A stretch of DNA of 64,000 nucleotides from Dromaius novaehollandiae (lineage: Eukaryota > Chordata > Aves > Casuariiformes > Dromaiidae): NCBI RefSeq assembly GCF_036370855.1, contig NC_088112.1, positions 16,918,469 to 16,982,468 on the forward strand, written 5' to 3'. The position numbers and the translations under genes are program-made. This document shows positions 15,201 to 23,640 of the stretch, piece by piece. How positions within the stretch are numbered: the first letter of the stretch is position 1; every line of letters starts with the position of its first letter. Below the pieces are notes generated by a model. The model made no database searches, was not told the DNA's origin, and saw only the letters and a list, made by a program, of their open reading frames with translations.

Positions 15201-16235
15201 TACCACCAAGCTATCTGACGACAAGACACAAAACCAACACCATTCTCACGAGCAGGTACAAGACAGATCTGTTTTGACTTTCAGAATGTTATTCCTTCAC
15301 TGAACAGAGAGCAAAAGCAGAAGAAATTCACTGCCCTGCACTGCTCGTACATAGACCATCCTAAGCAGACTTACAAACTGGAATCTGCACTTAAATGATT
15401 TCTCCATGCAGTGCTACGCAAGCAGGTAAGTGCCAAAGCAGTTACAGTCATCAGCCTTTCTCTTCACGACCCTAGGAATGGCAGGAAAGGCAACTTACTG
15501 GGTCCAATCCTTCTTTCTCTAGTTTGGCTTTCTCCAAGTAATAACTTTTTTCAGCCACACTGAGCAACCTCCAGCTCTCGCTGATCTTTTTGTTGATTTC
15601 AGACTGAGGGAGGTGGGGGAGCTCTTGTTGTACTTTCAAGTATATATCATAATAGTAGAGGAGGTAAGCAGATCTGAAACACAACCAGGGACCAAAATCA
15701 TAATGTCATTCTACATGAACACCTTTGGAAAAAGAAATCCACAAGTTTTATGCTGGTCTCAAGGTCAAGTTACAAACATGTTATTTTCAACTCTATTTAA
15801 AAAAAGCATTTTTTAAACCAAATGAAAACTAAGATTCTAAACAGAACCTCTGTAGTAACGAAAAAGAGTCCAAGGTGAATTCCTCCAGGGCTCACACAGT
15901 TCAGATCAAGCAATAATAGCTTCCATAAAGGCACACGTATCAGAGCATGCCTAAAGTGTCAAGTTTCTACATATAATATTTTATGCTACAAAACGTTCCA
16001 AGTGTACTGCAAAGTATATTTATACCAGAAACAAGGCAAAGTGCTCCCACATTCTACACAGGAAATAAACAAAGACAGAGAGAGCTTACCTAGGTTTTTT
16101 GGCTTTTTCACCATGATCTCCAGGACTTTTGTATTTCTTTTTCTTCTTAGACGGCACTGGTGATGCATAAGTGTAGGTGCCCTCTATTTCCTCCATTACC
16201 ACGGTTACTTCAGTGCCATCATATGGAGCCTCCAT
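87..16235 (-). CDS. HMGXB3: HMGXB3, HMG-box containing protein 3 (17 coding exons, 3' end off window)
   Basis: Probable nuclear DNA-binding protein; its molecular role is poorly known. Spliced codons run from ATG at 16235 down to 87 through exons 16090-16235, 15499-15673, 14454-15017, 13814-13912, 12105-12236, 9772-10184, 9228-9403, 8718-8815, 8043-8141, 7408-7557, 5391-5692, 3803-3930, 3071-3202, 2611-2795, 1788-2007, 607-740 and 87-203. All junctions are GT/AG and all phases agree, giving 3,270 nt (1,090 codons) with no stop. Domains: a Lys-rich stretch then an HMG box at about residues 46-107; two related four-Cys knuckles at about 340-361 and 647-668; a conserved Cys-containing C-terminal half. 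The identity rests on close resemblance, exon by exon, to the mammalian protein as I remember it (about 1,290 residues). The donor at 81-86 shows that more exons lie beyond position 1. No frameshift or missing exon was seen. Confidence 0.96.
607..740 (-). CDS. HMGXB3: HMGXB3 coding exon 16
   Basis: 134 nt, acceptor cccttgcag, donor GTAATG. Encodes STLVRLLQEETFRLELISSY and then LQSFLTQCGIPWEASD. It completes a Gly codon split with exon 15. Confidence 0.93.
1788..2007 (-). CDS. HMGXB3: HMGXB3 coding exon 15
   Basis: 220 nt, acceptor ctttctag, donor GTAACT. Encodes TWPEFLASSEVNVEDFW, then IPITKFDASIVAPFFPPL and VVVNTEKDKNLD. It is among the best conserved parts of the gene. Confidence 0.95.
2611..2795 (-). 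CDS. HMGXB3: HMGXB3 coding exon 14
   Basis: 185 nt, acceptor ctcttttcag, donor GTAGGC. Encodes ELLCNGYWAFECLTVRDYND, then MICGICGITPKVE. The conserved CGICG is a further CxxC pair. Confidence 0.94.
3071..3202 (-). CDS. HMGXB3: HMGXB3 coding exon 13
   Basis: 132 nt, acceptor aactgcag, donor GTGGGT. Encodes LFNVGNKLLVSLDLLFAIRN and then LGEDPKVAVG. Together with exons 11, 12 and 14-17 it forms the conserved C-terminal half. Confidence 0.93.
3803..3930 (-). CDS. HMGXB3: HMGXB3 coding exon 12
   Basis: 128 nt, acceptor tgttacag, donor GTAGGA. Encodes SLAGPQECWLLT, then VCLNLQCLALHSFTDIYTG. The C-x4-C plus His pattern may pair with the CLLC of exon 11. Confidence 0.93.
5391..5692 (-). CDS. HMGXB3: HMGXB3 coding exon 11
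   Basis: 302 nt, acceptor ttcctag, donor GTAAGA. Encodes helical IQRQSTLQLLRKVMQIPENE, then ELNSSRLILSNVSEETVTIE and a CLLC pair near its end (ESPSAQCLLCNSPLFKGG). The CxxC could be half of a further metal site completed by Cys residues of exon 12; that is inference. Confidence 0.95.
6826..6841. repeat. poly(A) run of 16
   Basis: Simple homopolymer inside the intron between HMGXB3 coding exons 10 and 11. No element could be assigned. Confidence 0.9.
7408..7557 (-). CDS. HMGXB3: HMGXB3 coding exon 10 (second Cys knuckle)
   Basis: 50 codons, phase 0 to 0, donor GTAAGG. Contains CKNPSC then RHKPRICPSCG, that is C-x4-C-x12-C-x2-C at about residues 647-668, matching the spacing and flanks of exon 5. 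Preceded by LGLATSRGRGK. Confidence 0.95.
8043..8141 (-). CDS. HMGXB3: HMGXB3 coding exon 9
   Basis: 33 codons, phase 0 to 0, acceptor tttctag, donor GTGAGA. Encodes SQVKVVEVKPELFPSYKYSC, a strongly conserved strand-like segment leading into the second knuckle. Too short for most ORF finders and recovered from its splice sites. Confidence 0.9.
8241..8262. repeat. poly(T) run of 22
   Basis: Uninterrupted T tract in the intron between HMGXB3 coding exons 8 and 9, about 100 bases upstream of exon 9 in the direction of transcription. It may be a simple repeat or the worn A-tail of a retroposed insert on the minus strand; no flanking element is recognisable. Confidence 0.9.
8718..8815 (-). CDS. 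HMGXB3: HMGXB3 coding exon 8
   Basis: 98 nt, acceptor ttcaag, donor GTATCT. Encodes the conserved segment SPVRTSGLKPSTLKQLGQ and a short tail (GAEERK). Confidence 0.9.
9228..9403 (-). CDS. HMGXB3: HMGXB3 coding exon 7
   Basis: 176 nt, acceptor cttacag, donor GTAAAA. Encodes the conserved basic stretch SLLAAARPMRAILPAPASLG followed by RQAFPNTG. It joins exons 6 and 8 in frame by completing split Gly and Asp codons. Confidence 0.9.
9772..10184 (-). CDS. HMGXB3: HMGXB3 coding exon 6
   Basis: 413 nt from acceptor tttctag to donor GTGAGT. It encodes a basic start (EKQPKSKSEPNSG), the conserved acidic block EWEEVIISEAHIL, and a Ser/Gln-rich end (KKPIG). The block SSEAVSQLLNAVP also matches the mammalian protein as recalled. 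Mostly predicted disordered. Confidence 0.92.
12105..12236 (-). CDS. HMGXB3: HMGXB3 coding exon 5 (first Cys knuckle)
   Basis: 44 codons, phase 0 to 0, donor GTAACT. Contains C-x4-C-x12-C-x2-C (CTNPGC, then RHKPPKCPTCG), a likely zinc-binding knuckle at about residues 340-361. It closely resembles the knuckle in exon 10, so the two look like an internal duplication. Confidence 0.93.
13814..13912 (-). CDS. HMGXB3: HMGXB3 coding exon 4
   Basis: 33 codons, phase 0 to 0, between acceptor gctttag and donor GTAAGA. It carries the conserved short block ATQFIMLPLP followed by ENPASIKL. No known fold. Confidence 0.9.
14454..15017 (-). CDS. HMGXB3: HMGXB3 coding exon 3 (large linker exon)
   Basis: 188 codons, phase 0 at both ends, donor GTAAGC. 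It begins NSKVSARTAVVPDIPGF, the conserved segment just after the HMG box, and continues as a Ser/Thr/Val/Glu-rich, probably unstructured linker (for example SVVTVVTGR at the end). The segment is more variable than the rest of the gene and may be an activation region; that is inference only. Confidence 0.92.
15499..15673 (-). CDS. HMGXB3: HMGXB3 coding exon 2 (HMG box)
   Basis: Encodes most of the HMG box: aromatic first helix (SAYLLYYYDIYLKVQ), then INKKISESWRLLS, then the third helix SYYLEKAKLEKEGLDP. The conserved Trp of helix 2 is present. The box should bend DNA by minor-groove binding, as known for the family. Acceptor tttcag and donor GTAAGT are both good; 175 nt completes the split Arg codon and ends in phase 0. 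Confidence 0.95.
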
Positions 16236-16237
16236 TG
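16090..16237 (-). CDS. HMGXB3: HMGXB3 coding exon 1 (start codon, Lys-rich N-terminus)
   Basis: The ATG is the complement of 16233-16235 and follows an acceptor (tttttgtag) by two bases. The exon encodes an acidic opening (MEAPYDGTEV) followed by a KKKKK cluster that may act as a nuclear localisation signal just before the HMG box. It ends in CCTAG before GTAAGC and leaves a two-base codon remainder. Confidence 0.93.
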
Positions 16238-16499
16238 CTACAAAAAGAAAAACCCATCTTTTATATTATATACTCACCAAGTTATATGACATTTTAGCCA
16301 ATAAAAACTGTTCTGAATTCACCCTTGTAAACTGAAAGCATCACTGGCATGCAAGTTTGACTTTTATTAATCAATATATGTTGGCTATTAATCTATTTTT
16401 AGAAGATGATGCCTTTGCTACTACAAGTTCTACGCCACCAGCTCAGTGCAGCCACACGTGCTTGCATTTGAAAGCTGCCATTCGCCAAGAGCCCCTCAG

Positions 16500-17400
16500 A
16501 CAAGTTCAGTAACCCGAAAGGAGCCCTAGCCCCGGCAAGCAGATGCCCACAGCGACTCTCCCACAAGCAAGGCCAGGGTCAAACGAGCCCGGGAGCCCAC
16601 AACCCGCTTGCTGCAGGCGGCTCCCTGGCGATCCCCGCTTAAAAAACCTCACGGCTCCAGTGCGCAAAAGGCCTCAGGAAACGAGCTGCGACACTACCGG
16701 GCTCGGGGGGGCCCACGCACGCCCCGGCCCCCGCAGCCGCTAATCCCGGGCGGGCAGAGCCCGTTAAACCGACGCCCGGTTCCCGCGCAGCGCCCCGGGG
16801 CGCGGGGGGGCGCAGGGCCCCCTCGTCCCCGGCGAACCCGCCGCCCCCCTGGGCCCCAAGGAAGGCCCGGGCGCCGCGGGCACTCACTGGGCAGCCCCGG
16901 GGCCGAGACGCGGCCGGGCGGGCGGCGGTCACGTCCCGGGCGGGGCGCAGCGGCGCGCAGGGGGCAGCGGCGGAGCTACCGGCCGGCCGCACGGAGGGCA
17001 GCGCGCAGACCGCCCCGACATGCTGGGCCGCGGCCGGGCCGCACCGGGCCGCGGGGGGGAGGGGGGGGAGGCGCCGCGCCCGCCGCCGGGCACACAGCCG
17101 CCGCCCGGAAGTGCTCGCGGCAACCGCTTCCGGGGTCGTGGAGGCGGGGTCACCCCGTCGGGAGCCGCTGGACGGTGGCCGCGAGGAGTCAGTATTCCCG
17201 CCCCAGGGTGGCGGACGGTTGGCTGTGCAGGGCGGCGGGGCTGTTGTTCGCAGAGGGCCGGGTGGCGCGGATGTCCCCGCTGCGGGGCATGATAAATGCC
17301 GACAGCCTGCGCGGGGTCGGAAATGGGCTGGTCAAACTGGAGGGAAAAAAAGCCAAAATCTGCTGGCCGCCATTAGACAGGGCCCAGGCCCCGTGTCCCG
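16500..17400. promoter_or_regulatory. CpG-island promoter of HMGXB3
   Basis: This stretch is very rich in G+C and CpG, in contrast to the AT-rich DNA on either side. It covers the splice donor of the putative first exon. Two ETS/GABP-type sites face each other at 17105-17112 (CCGGAAGT, plus strand) and 17127-17133 (CTTCCGG). No TATA box is evident. This is the usual look of a housekeeping promoter; whether it also fires on the plus strand cannot be told from sequence. Confidence 0.75.
16888..17100 (-). other. HMGXB3: HMGXB3 non-coding first exon (5' UTR), approximate
   Basis: The first coding exon has a splice acceptor two bases before its ATG (exon edge at 16237), so a non-coding exon must lie upstream. 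A consensus minus-strand donor (GTGAGT, complement of 16882-16887) sits in the CpG island and would end that exon at 16888. The transcription start cannot be fixed by eye; 17,000-17,100 is inferred from the CpG peak and the nearby ETS-type sites. Confidence 0.6.
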
Positions 17401-20400
17401 CCAGCGCAGCCTGTGGAGCCGCCGCCCGAGCCCTTCGAGGCAGGCCTTCGGTCTCACTTCCCACAGCCCTGCTGTCGGCTGCGTCCCCAACGCTGGGGAG
17501 TCCCCCTTGCTCCATCTGTCCCAGCAGCTCTCCGGGTGGTGCCCCGCTACCTCCAGAGCTCACGCCCCCTCCCAATTCTTGTTTCCACCATGTCATTAAA
17601 CCCAGTTTCATCCAGCTCTGCTGCTGCTGTCTCAACGCAGCCGCCCCCCAAAATCAAGCCAGCCAGTGCCCTCTATCACACCTCCCATTCCCAACCATGA
17701 GGCAGATGAATCAGCAACCCGGAGCTCAGATCCAGCTGCGTATCCAAGAAAGCTCAGTGCTACCTGATGAAAATGGCATTTTTTCCCAAGTTGGCTAATC
17801 GTAAAGCCAGCTTGCTGTGCCAGCACCTTTGCAACAATAAATGTGGAGATTTTCCTATGGTGGACCGTGGTGTGTCACCCCTGTTGCAGTACCACACCAA
17901 ATATCCATGGGATCTTTGGGTCCCAGCATCTCTCTACCAACATTTCTCTCTCAGCTCTGAAGAACAGAAGTTTCTCACACACAAAAAAACTAAGATAATA
18001 TTTTTTCTAGCTTTTCATGAAGAGTGAAAACTGGCGTGTTCCTCCACAGGGAACAAACAGCCTTCTAAGGCTCCCTACCCATAACTGTCTCCCTTTGAAC
18101 TTTTTGGAAAGCATGGTATCATGCAGCTATTGCCTTAACATGTTTTTGAAATTATACATTTTGGGGTTTTTTTTATTCATATCTATTTCTGTATTTTACA
18201 TCATGAGTTCCAGTTCTAACTTTAGAGAAATGTAAACCACATCCATCTTATTTCTTTTCAAATCTCAGAGAAGCAGAATAAGGGCTCCTTTTGTCTAGTC
18301 AGTCATTAATAACACCCACAAAGTAGTGATATGACGGCCAGCGTTAAATCTGCAAACACTTATTTATCCTCCTGACATTCTGCAGTTGTTTATGTGGTCT
18401 GCTAGTGTTTATGTGCAATAATTGGTGGCAAACTGCCTGTTCTGTGTCAAGCGCTGTGCGGCTTAATCCAAACCGTGTACTTTTTTGAAGCTCCATACTT
18501 TTGTCCAGATCAATATATGACCATCAGAATTTTGTTGGAATTATTACCTAGCCGAGTATTTGAAAGAAAAGGTTGAGTGGCTTCACAGGACTAATGTGCC
18601 ACTAAAAAATAAAATGCCTGAAATGTAAGAGAAAAAAACCTCTCTCTTGAAGGAATGCAGCCATGTTTCCCTCATTGTTCTTGGAGGAGTTTCTAACTGC
18701 ACATATGTTGTCAACTGCATCAGAAACTCAAATTTCTTCCTAAATTGGGCATTTTGACTCTTCCATGGACATGGACTTTATCTTGGAAAAGTGACATTAA
18801 CAGCATGTAAATTAGTTTAACTGTGCTGTAATAGTATTTTGAGGAACAGAGGAAATTGCCCTGTAGCAATATCTATAAAGCCTGAAGAAAGTTACAAAAG
18901 AATACCTACTATTTCAGGAGGAAAAAGACATCCTCTCCCCATAATACTTTATGCACCATACCTCAAGAACTGAGAGGCTGGAGATTAAACAGGGACCTTC
19001 CTCTTCATTTCACTGATAAATTACAGAGAGTTATGAAGACAGCCACACACAGTGAACTACAGGTGCTAGTGCTTATTTTTGAAGAGCTGACTTCACAGTC
19101 TGTTTAAATGAATGAGATATGATAGCAGATTAGTAGTAGTTTCATCCATCTCAAGCTCCCTCACTTGTAGAGCCTTCCAAGGCTCGGTGCCTTTTCCTAT
19201 TCAATCAAAGCTCTCACTCAAGCAATATTGGGCTGAGGCATGTTTTCTAAGAGGATGGCATGTAATTTGGCATCATCTCTGTGTCAGCCCACCAACAGCA
19301 CAAGTTTCCATGGGGCTTTCATGAAACTAACCCCCAAAACTAATGCTGCGTGAGACTGATGCAGTGCTGCAAGAAAGTGGAAAACACTGCAGAGAACTTC
19401 AGGGGGTCATTGTCACAGTGGAAACAGAGGGCTTAAAGACCTGGTGGAACCTACTTTGAGCCTTGTCTATGGCGAGGAAGGTGTGCAAGTAATTTAAGAG
19501 CAGTCACTGTCTCATCTGAGAATAAACACTTCATTTCCACTGTGGCTCTTTACACATCTACTCGAGCTCCCATTTCATCACACCATTCATATTCTTTGTC
19601 CTGATAGTAACTGCAACAACATGATAGAGCAGCAGTCAGAGAAATGGAGACGAATGGAAATACTACAAGCAGGCAAAGAAAGATACATGTGTCTGTCTGC
19701 AGACGGGTAAATGAGCCCTTTTCCCCCAGAAATGCTGCAATAAAGATGTTACTATTTTTAAAATGGCACCAGTGGAAAAGCAAAAAGGGAGTTGTTATAT
19801 TTCTGTTGCATTCTGGTATGTTTGAGAATTGTTTGTAAGAACAGACATCAGGGATGTCAGAAATATTAACATTTTCAATGTTCTTAATTATATACACAGC
19901 TTAAAATAGGGAGGAATGGGTGAGAATACCAGTCATTTCCATTATCTCTCAGTTAAAATAGGTGCTGCTTTGTTTTTACTTTTTTATTATTCCGCTTCAT
20001 GCATATAACAGTCTTTTTGTTTTCCAGACCTTATTTCGAATTTGGAGGAGCACAGCTTTCCCCGACCCTAAACTCAGACAAGTTATTCCAACCTGAAAGA
20101 TATTCTCTTACCAAAACAGGGATAAAGAAGAGTGGGCTATCTTGAGTGGAAGGGGAAATGGAAATTATACTTATTTCTTCATTCAGTGCTCCCTGCCCTG
20201 TCTCTGTAACCCCATATTGCCTTTCTCATGCACTCCCTTACATGAAGCTGAAAGAACATGCCACCTTTCTCCAAGACACTTAACAGACACTTATTAGTTT
20301 GTCCTCTGATGGCTGCAAAGAGATGATAGATACCATCTTTCAAAGCTATCCATGCTGGTAGAAGAGCTCACCTTCCCAGCAGTTTATCAGCTTTACTAAT

Positions 20401-23400
20401 AAGATTACTCTTCTCTCAGCACTCCCTAGACTCTTTTCAGTCAAAGTGAGCCAAGTTAGCATATTCGCGTTACACAGCAGGACTTGGGTTGAAGCAGGAT
20501 AGAGAATGATCACACAAACGGCTCCTCTGGCAGGTCTGAGTGGACAGTACTCCCAGTGGATAGGGAGCGGGAAATGGGCTAGAGCAGTAACCTCCTTCCA
20601 TCAGCACTACTAGATGCTGAAAAAGATGTCTTCAGGGCCCAGCAAAACATCTTTGGGACTTCCCCTGTTCCTAGACTGCAGTCAGGATTGAGGCTAGATG
20701 CTGGAGTGGGAACAGACTATGCTGCCTGGAGAGCCAGGCCTCCAAAGCTCTAGACTGTTTCATCCTCCATCACAGAGGTCTTTTGAAAACCCCTCATAAT
20801 GCTGGACAGAAATCTTGGTCATGTTTGGAAAATTAGGAAAAAGAGAAATATTAACAGGATATGGCAGCTCAGGATTGGGAAAGCGTGGCTGTACCCACTT
20901 AGAATTGAGATTCTTTGTCCCAGGCTGATTAGGAACTTTGTTTTATAAAATCTGTAGTTTGCAATTAAAATTAATAGTGGTGTTGGGAAAGAATCTGGAG
21001 AGGCTGCAAAAACCTAACAGACCTCAGGTGTTTGCAGCTAATTGAAATTTCCTAATGAGCTGCCAGAAAGAGATGAGTCCTTTGCTCCAAAATACTCTTT
21101 TCTAATGCTTTAAAGTGGTGCTCCACAATTGTGGTTCCCAGACCATGTTGTTCCTTGGGATCATGGTAAGTGGTCTGCAGCTGCTCTGTGGAATGTTACT
21201 TGATGGTGTTTTCAATCAAAACGCAGATGTTAGTATACATTGTGTCTGCAAGAAATAGGGTGGGGGGAACCATGATCTGTTGGTCCAGGTTTAATTATTA
21301 AAAGGAAGAAAGCAAGTTGTCTTCCCGCTCCCTGGCCTACCCAGGAGCTGTTCGGATAGTACCCAAGGGCACATGCATCCCTGCGGGACAAGAAAGACTA
21401 TCAGAGCACTGTGGAGCCTCTGAGGAGGGGAAGATACAGGGTTTTAAAAGACTTGTCCCATAACTAAGTATCACACATCAGGATGGAGAAGGTTTGTGGG
21501 GAGTGGGAGTTACAAAACAAAACCTCAGCTCATCAAATCTGGCTGCCTTTCTGTTATTGCATGGGCAACACATGGCACAAGATTATCACATGACAAAAGA
21601 GACTGGAAGTGCTATACTTGATTTAAATTAAATAGCAAAGGGACAAGTATCTTCTTATTTTGTCCAAAACAAAGCCACTGTTAAACCTAGAGAGTAATTG
21701 TACTGATTTCTCATTTAATCTTCCAGGATCATAAAAATCTCAATTTCTCAGCTTGGCTGGTATATCTACACATAATACTTGGGGGTTCTTAAATTTATAA
21801 ATCAAAACCAGCCTCTCTTCTTTGAAATTGCTTTGGTTTCCGAAACCCATTTAACCAAATCTATTCAACAGTAGTCAAACTAGCACATATTTTACAGTAA
21901 GCGAAATGAATTTCTTTTAAAGGGCTTACATAAAACGTTTTCAAGGCATTTATTCAAATTTTCTTAGTAAAATAGGAGCAATGATTCATGTTACTTCTCT
22001 ATTGTACTTATCTCAATAAAATTTTTAGCAAGGCTTAGAGGTGACCTTCATATTTTAAAGGAAAATTTAATCTCTACCTTTTTTTCTACCAAACAAGGTA
22101 TAAAAGTATTATTATTTTAGGTAATGAAAATAATAAAAGCTATGAGAAGAGGCTCAGTTAAAAAGACCGATACTATCTAGAGAGTTTAGGAGGGAGAAGG
22201 AAAACACAGCTGAGAATGTGATACATTTAAATAAAATAATGAACACAGCACATAAAGGGCTAGGAAGGCTAGCACCAAAAAGGCTAGGAACTGTTTTCAT
22301 TCCTTCTTTGTCACAATTAAAGGAAAAGGGAAACTTTTGAAACTGAAATGAGAATTGAAAATTTCAATTTCATTCAGATTTCAAAAATGAAATTGAAGGG
22401 TAAGCATTGAAAACAGACAGGAAGAAATACCTCCGCCGTCGTGGCCGGTTAATCTGGGAGCAGCACAGTACCGCAGCAAGTATCCGAGAAAGAGTGACCT
22501 TCCTATGGATAATGCGATCATCTAGAAAACTGGGTCAGGATAAGAAAATAAGTGCTGAAAGACTTCCTGCTTTAAAGAAAAGCTCACCACTCTCTAAAGG
22601 ACTAGGAAAAGTTCCCCATGGCCCGCTGCCACCAAAGCAGTCAGTTATAGTGTTGTATTGTGTGCTGGTTGCTTTTAAAGACAGAGTTTTGATTAGGTCT
22701 GACATTTTCTCTATAGGGTCTTGAATATATTTTCTTTAAATAAACATTTTTGTCCTACTCATTTCTTGCCTCAGAAACATCAGGAATGGTTTGTCATGGG
22801 CCCTGTTTTAGCTGGAGTTCTCCCCAGAGAGCTAGGAAAAAGGTCTGCCCTGAAGGAAGGGGGTTTTGAGTTTTCTCCTGCTATTTGTGAACTGCGTTCA
22901 GTATTTGCTCACAAAAAACCTGTGGAGTCCTGAGATGCCATAGGGTCTTTCTGCGGTAGTAAAGGAGAGGATGCTGCAGAGCCAGCGCGGGGCTGAGTAC
23001 GGAGCCTGACAGCTCGTCTCCCAGAAGACATGTGAATCCTGTCCTTGCTGTTTGCTCTTGCACAGACACTCTTTTCCTGGGTTCGGGCTGTGCTGCTTTC
23101 TCTGACAGGAAGCATTGCTTTAGTTCATTTTGATTTTGTTAAGTAGTATGTAACACTTTTTCTGAAATAACCAAGATAACTGCCTCCATTCTTTAATGAC
23201 CGCATTAATGAGTTTGAACCATGTGGGGTTTTTTTGTTGTTGTTGTTTCCAGAGTAATGCGTTTGCCCAGATCCTTTCACAGCTTGTGAAGTACAGAAAT
23301 GTGTTTCACTGAGTGGTAAATGCATTCATTAGTAAGGAACTGCCACTTACGAAGCCATCACCTTGTGAAATTAAAACATCCTTTGTGCTGAACCTTTTAA

Positions 23401-23560
23401 GTATGACAAGCTTGACTCGGTCTACATGGTTTGTGAAAGAAAAGCTACCAGGAGACTTGGCATTTGCGGTTGCTGCTCTAATATGACACTTTACCAGCAA
23501 CAGTAGTGCAATTTACTCTACGGCATTAATTAGCTATGCCACCCGAGGTAGGTAAATAGT

Positions 23561-23640
23561 GCTTCTCACTACCCATTTTAATGATGAGGAGACTGAGGAA
23601 AAGGGATTAGCAAGACTCTCTGAAGATCAGTATGTCATGA
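23561..23640 (+). repeat. MIR-like ancient SINE fragment (possible)
   Basis: Contains the motif order typical of the MIR core and tail: CCCATTTTA, then GATGAGGAGACTGAGG, then a degraded stretch. Divergence is high and the call rests on pattern memory only. Confidence 0.4.

Larger units (their letters stand above)
204..16089 (-). other. HMGXB3 introns, contents
   Basis: Sixteen introns lie between the coding exons; the longest are 10185-12104, 5693-7407, 12237-13813 and 3931-5390. They are AT-rich and mostly unique. I see only simple repeats in them: a T22 run at 8241-8262, an A16 run at 6826-6841, a short AAAT tetramer array near 6659-6678, an AT-rich TATA-like patch at 5881-5930 and a short AC run near 10771-10783. 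No RNA gene or nested gene was recognised. The plus-strand ORFs here are antisense shadows. Confidence 0.7.

Noticed and set aside
19550-19897. Minus-strand 115-codon ORF with a hydrophobic stretch and Cys run
   Set aside because: No homology signature, no promoter or splice support, AT-rich surroundings with similar chance frames.
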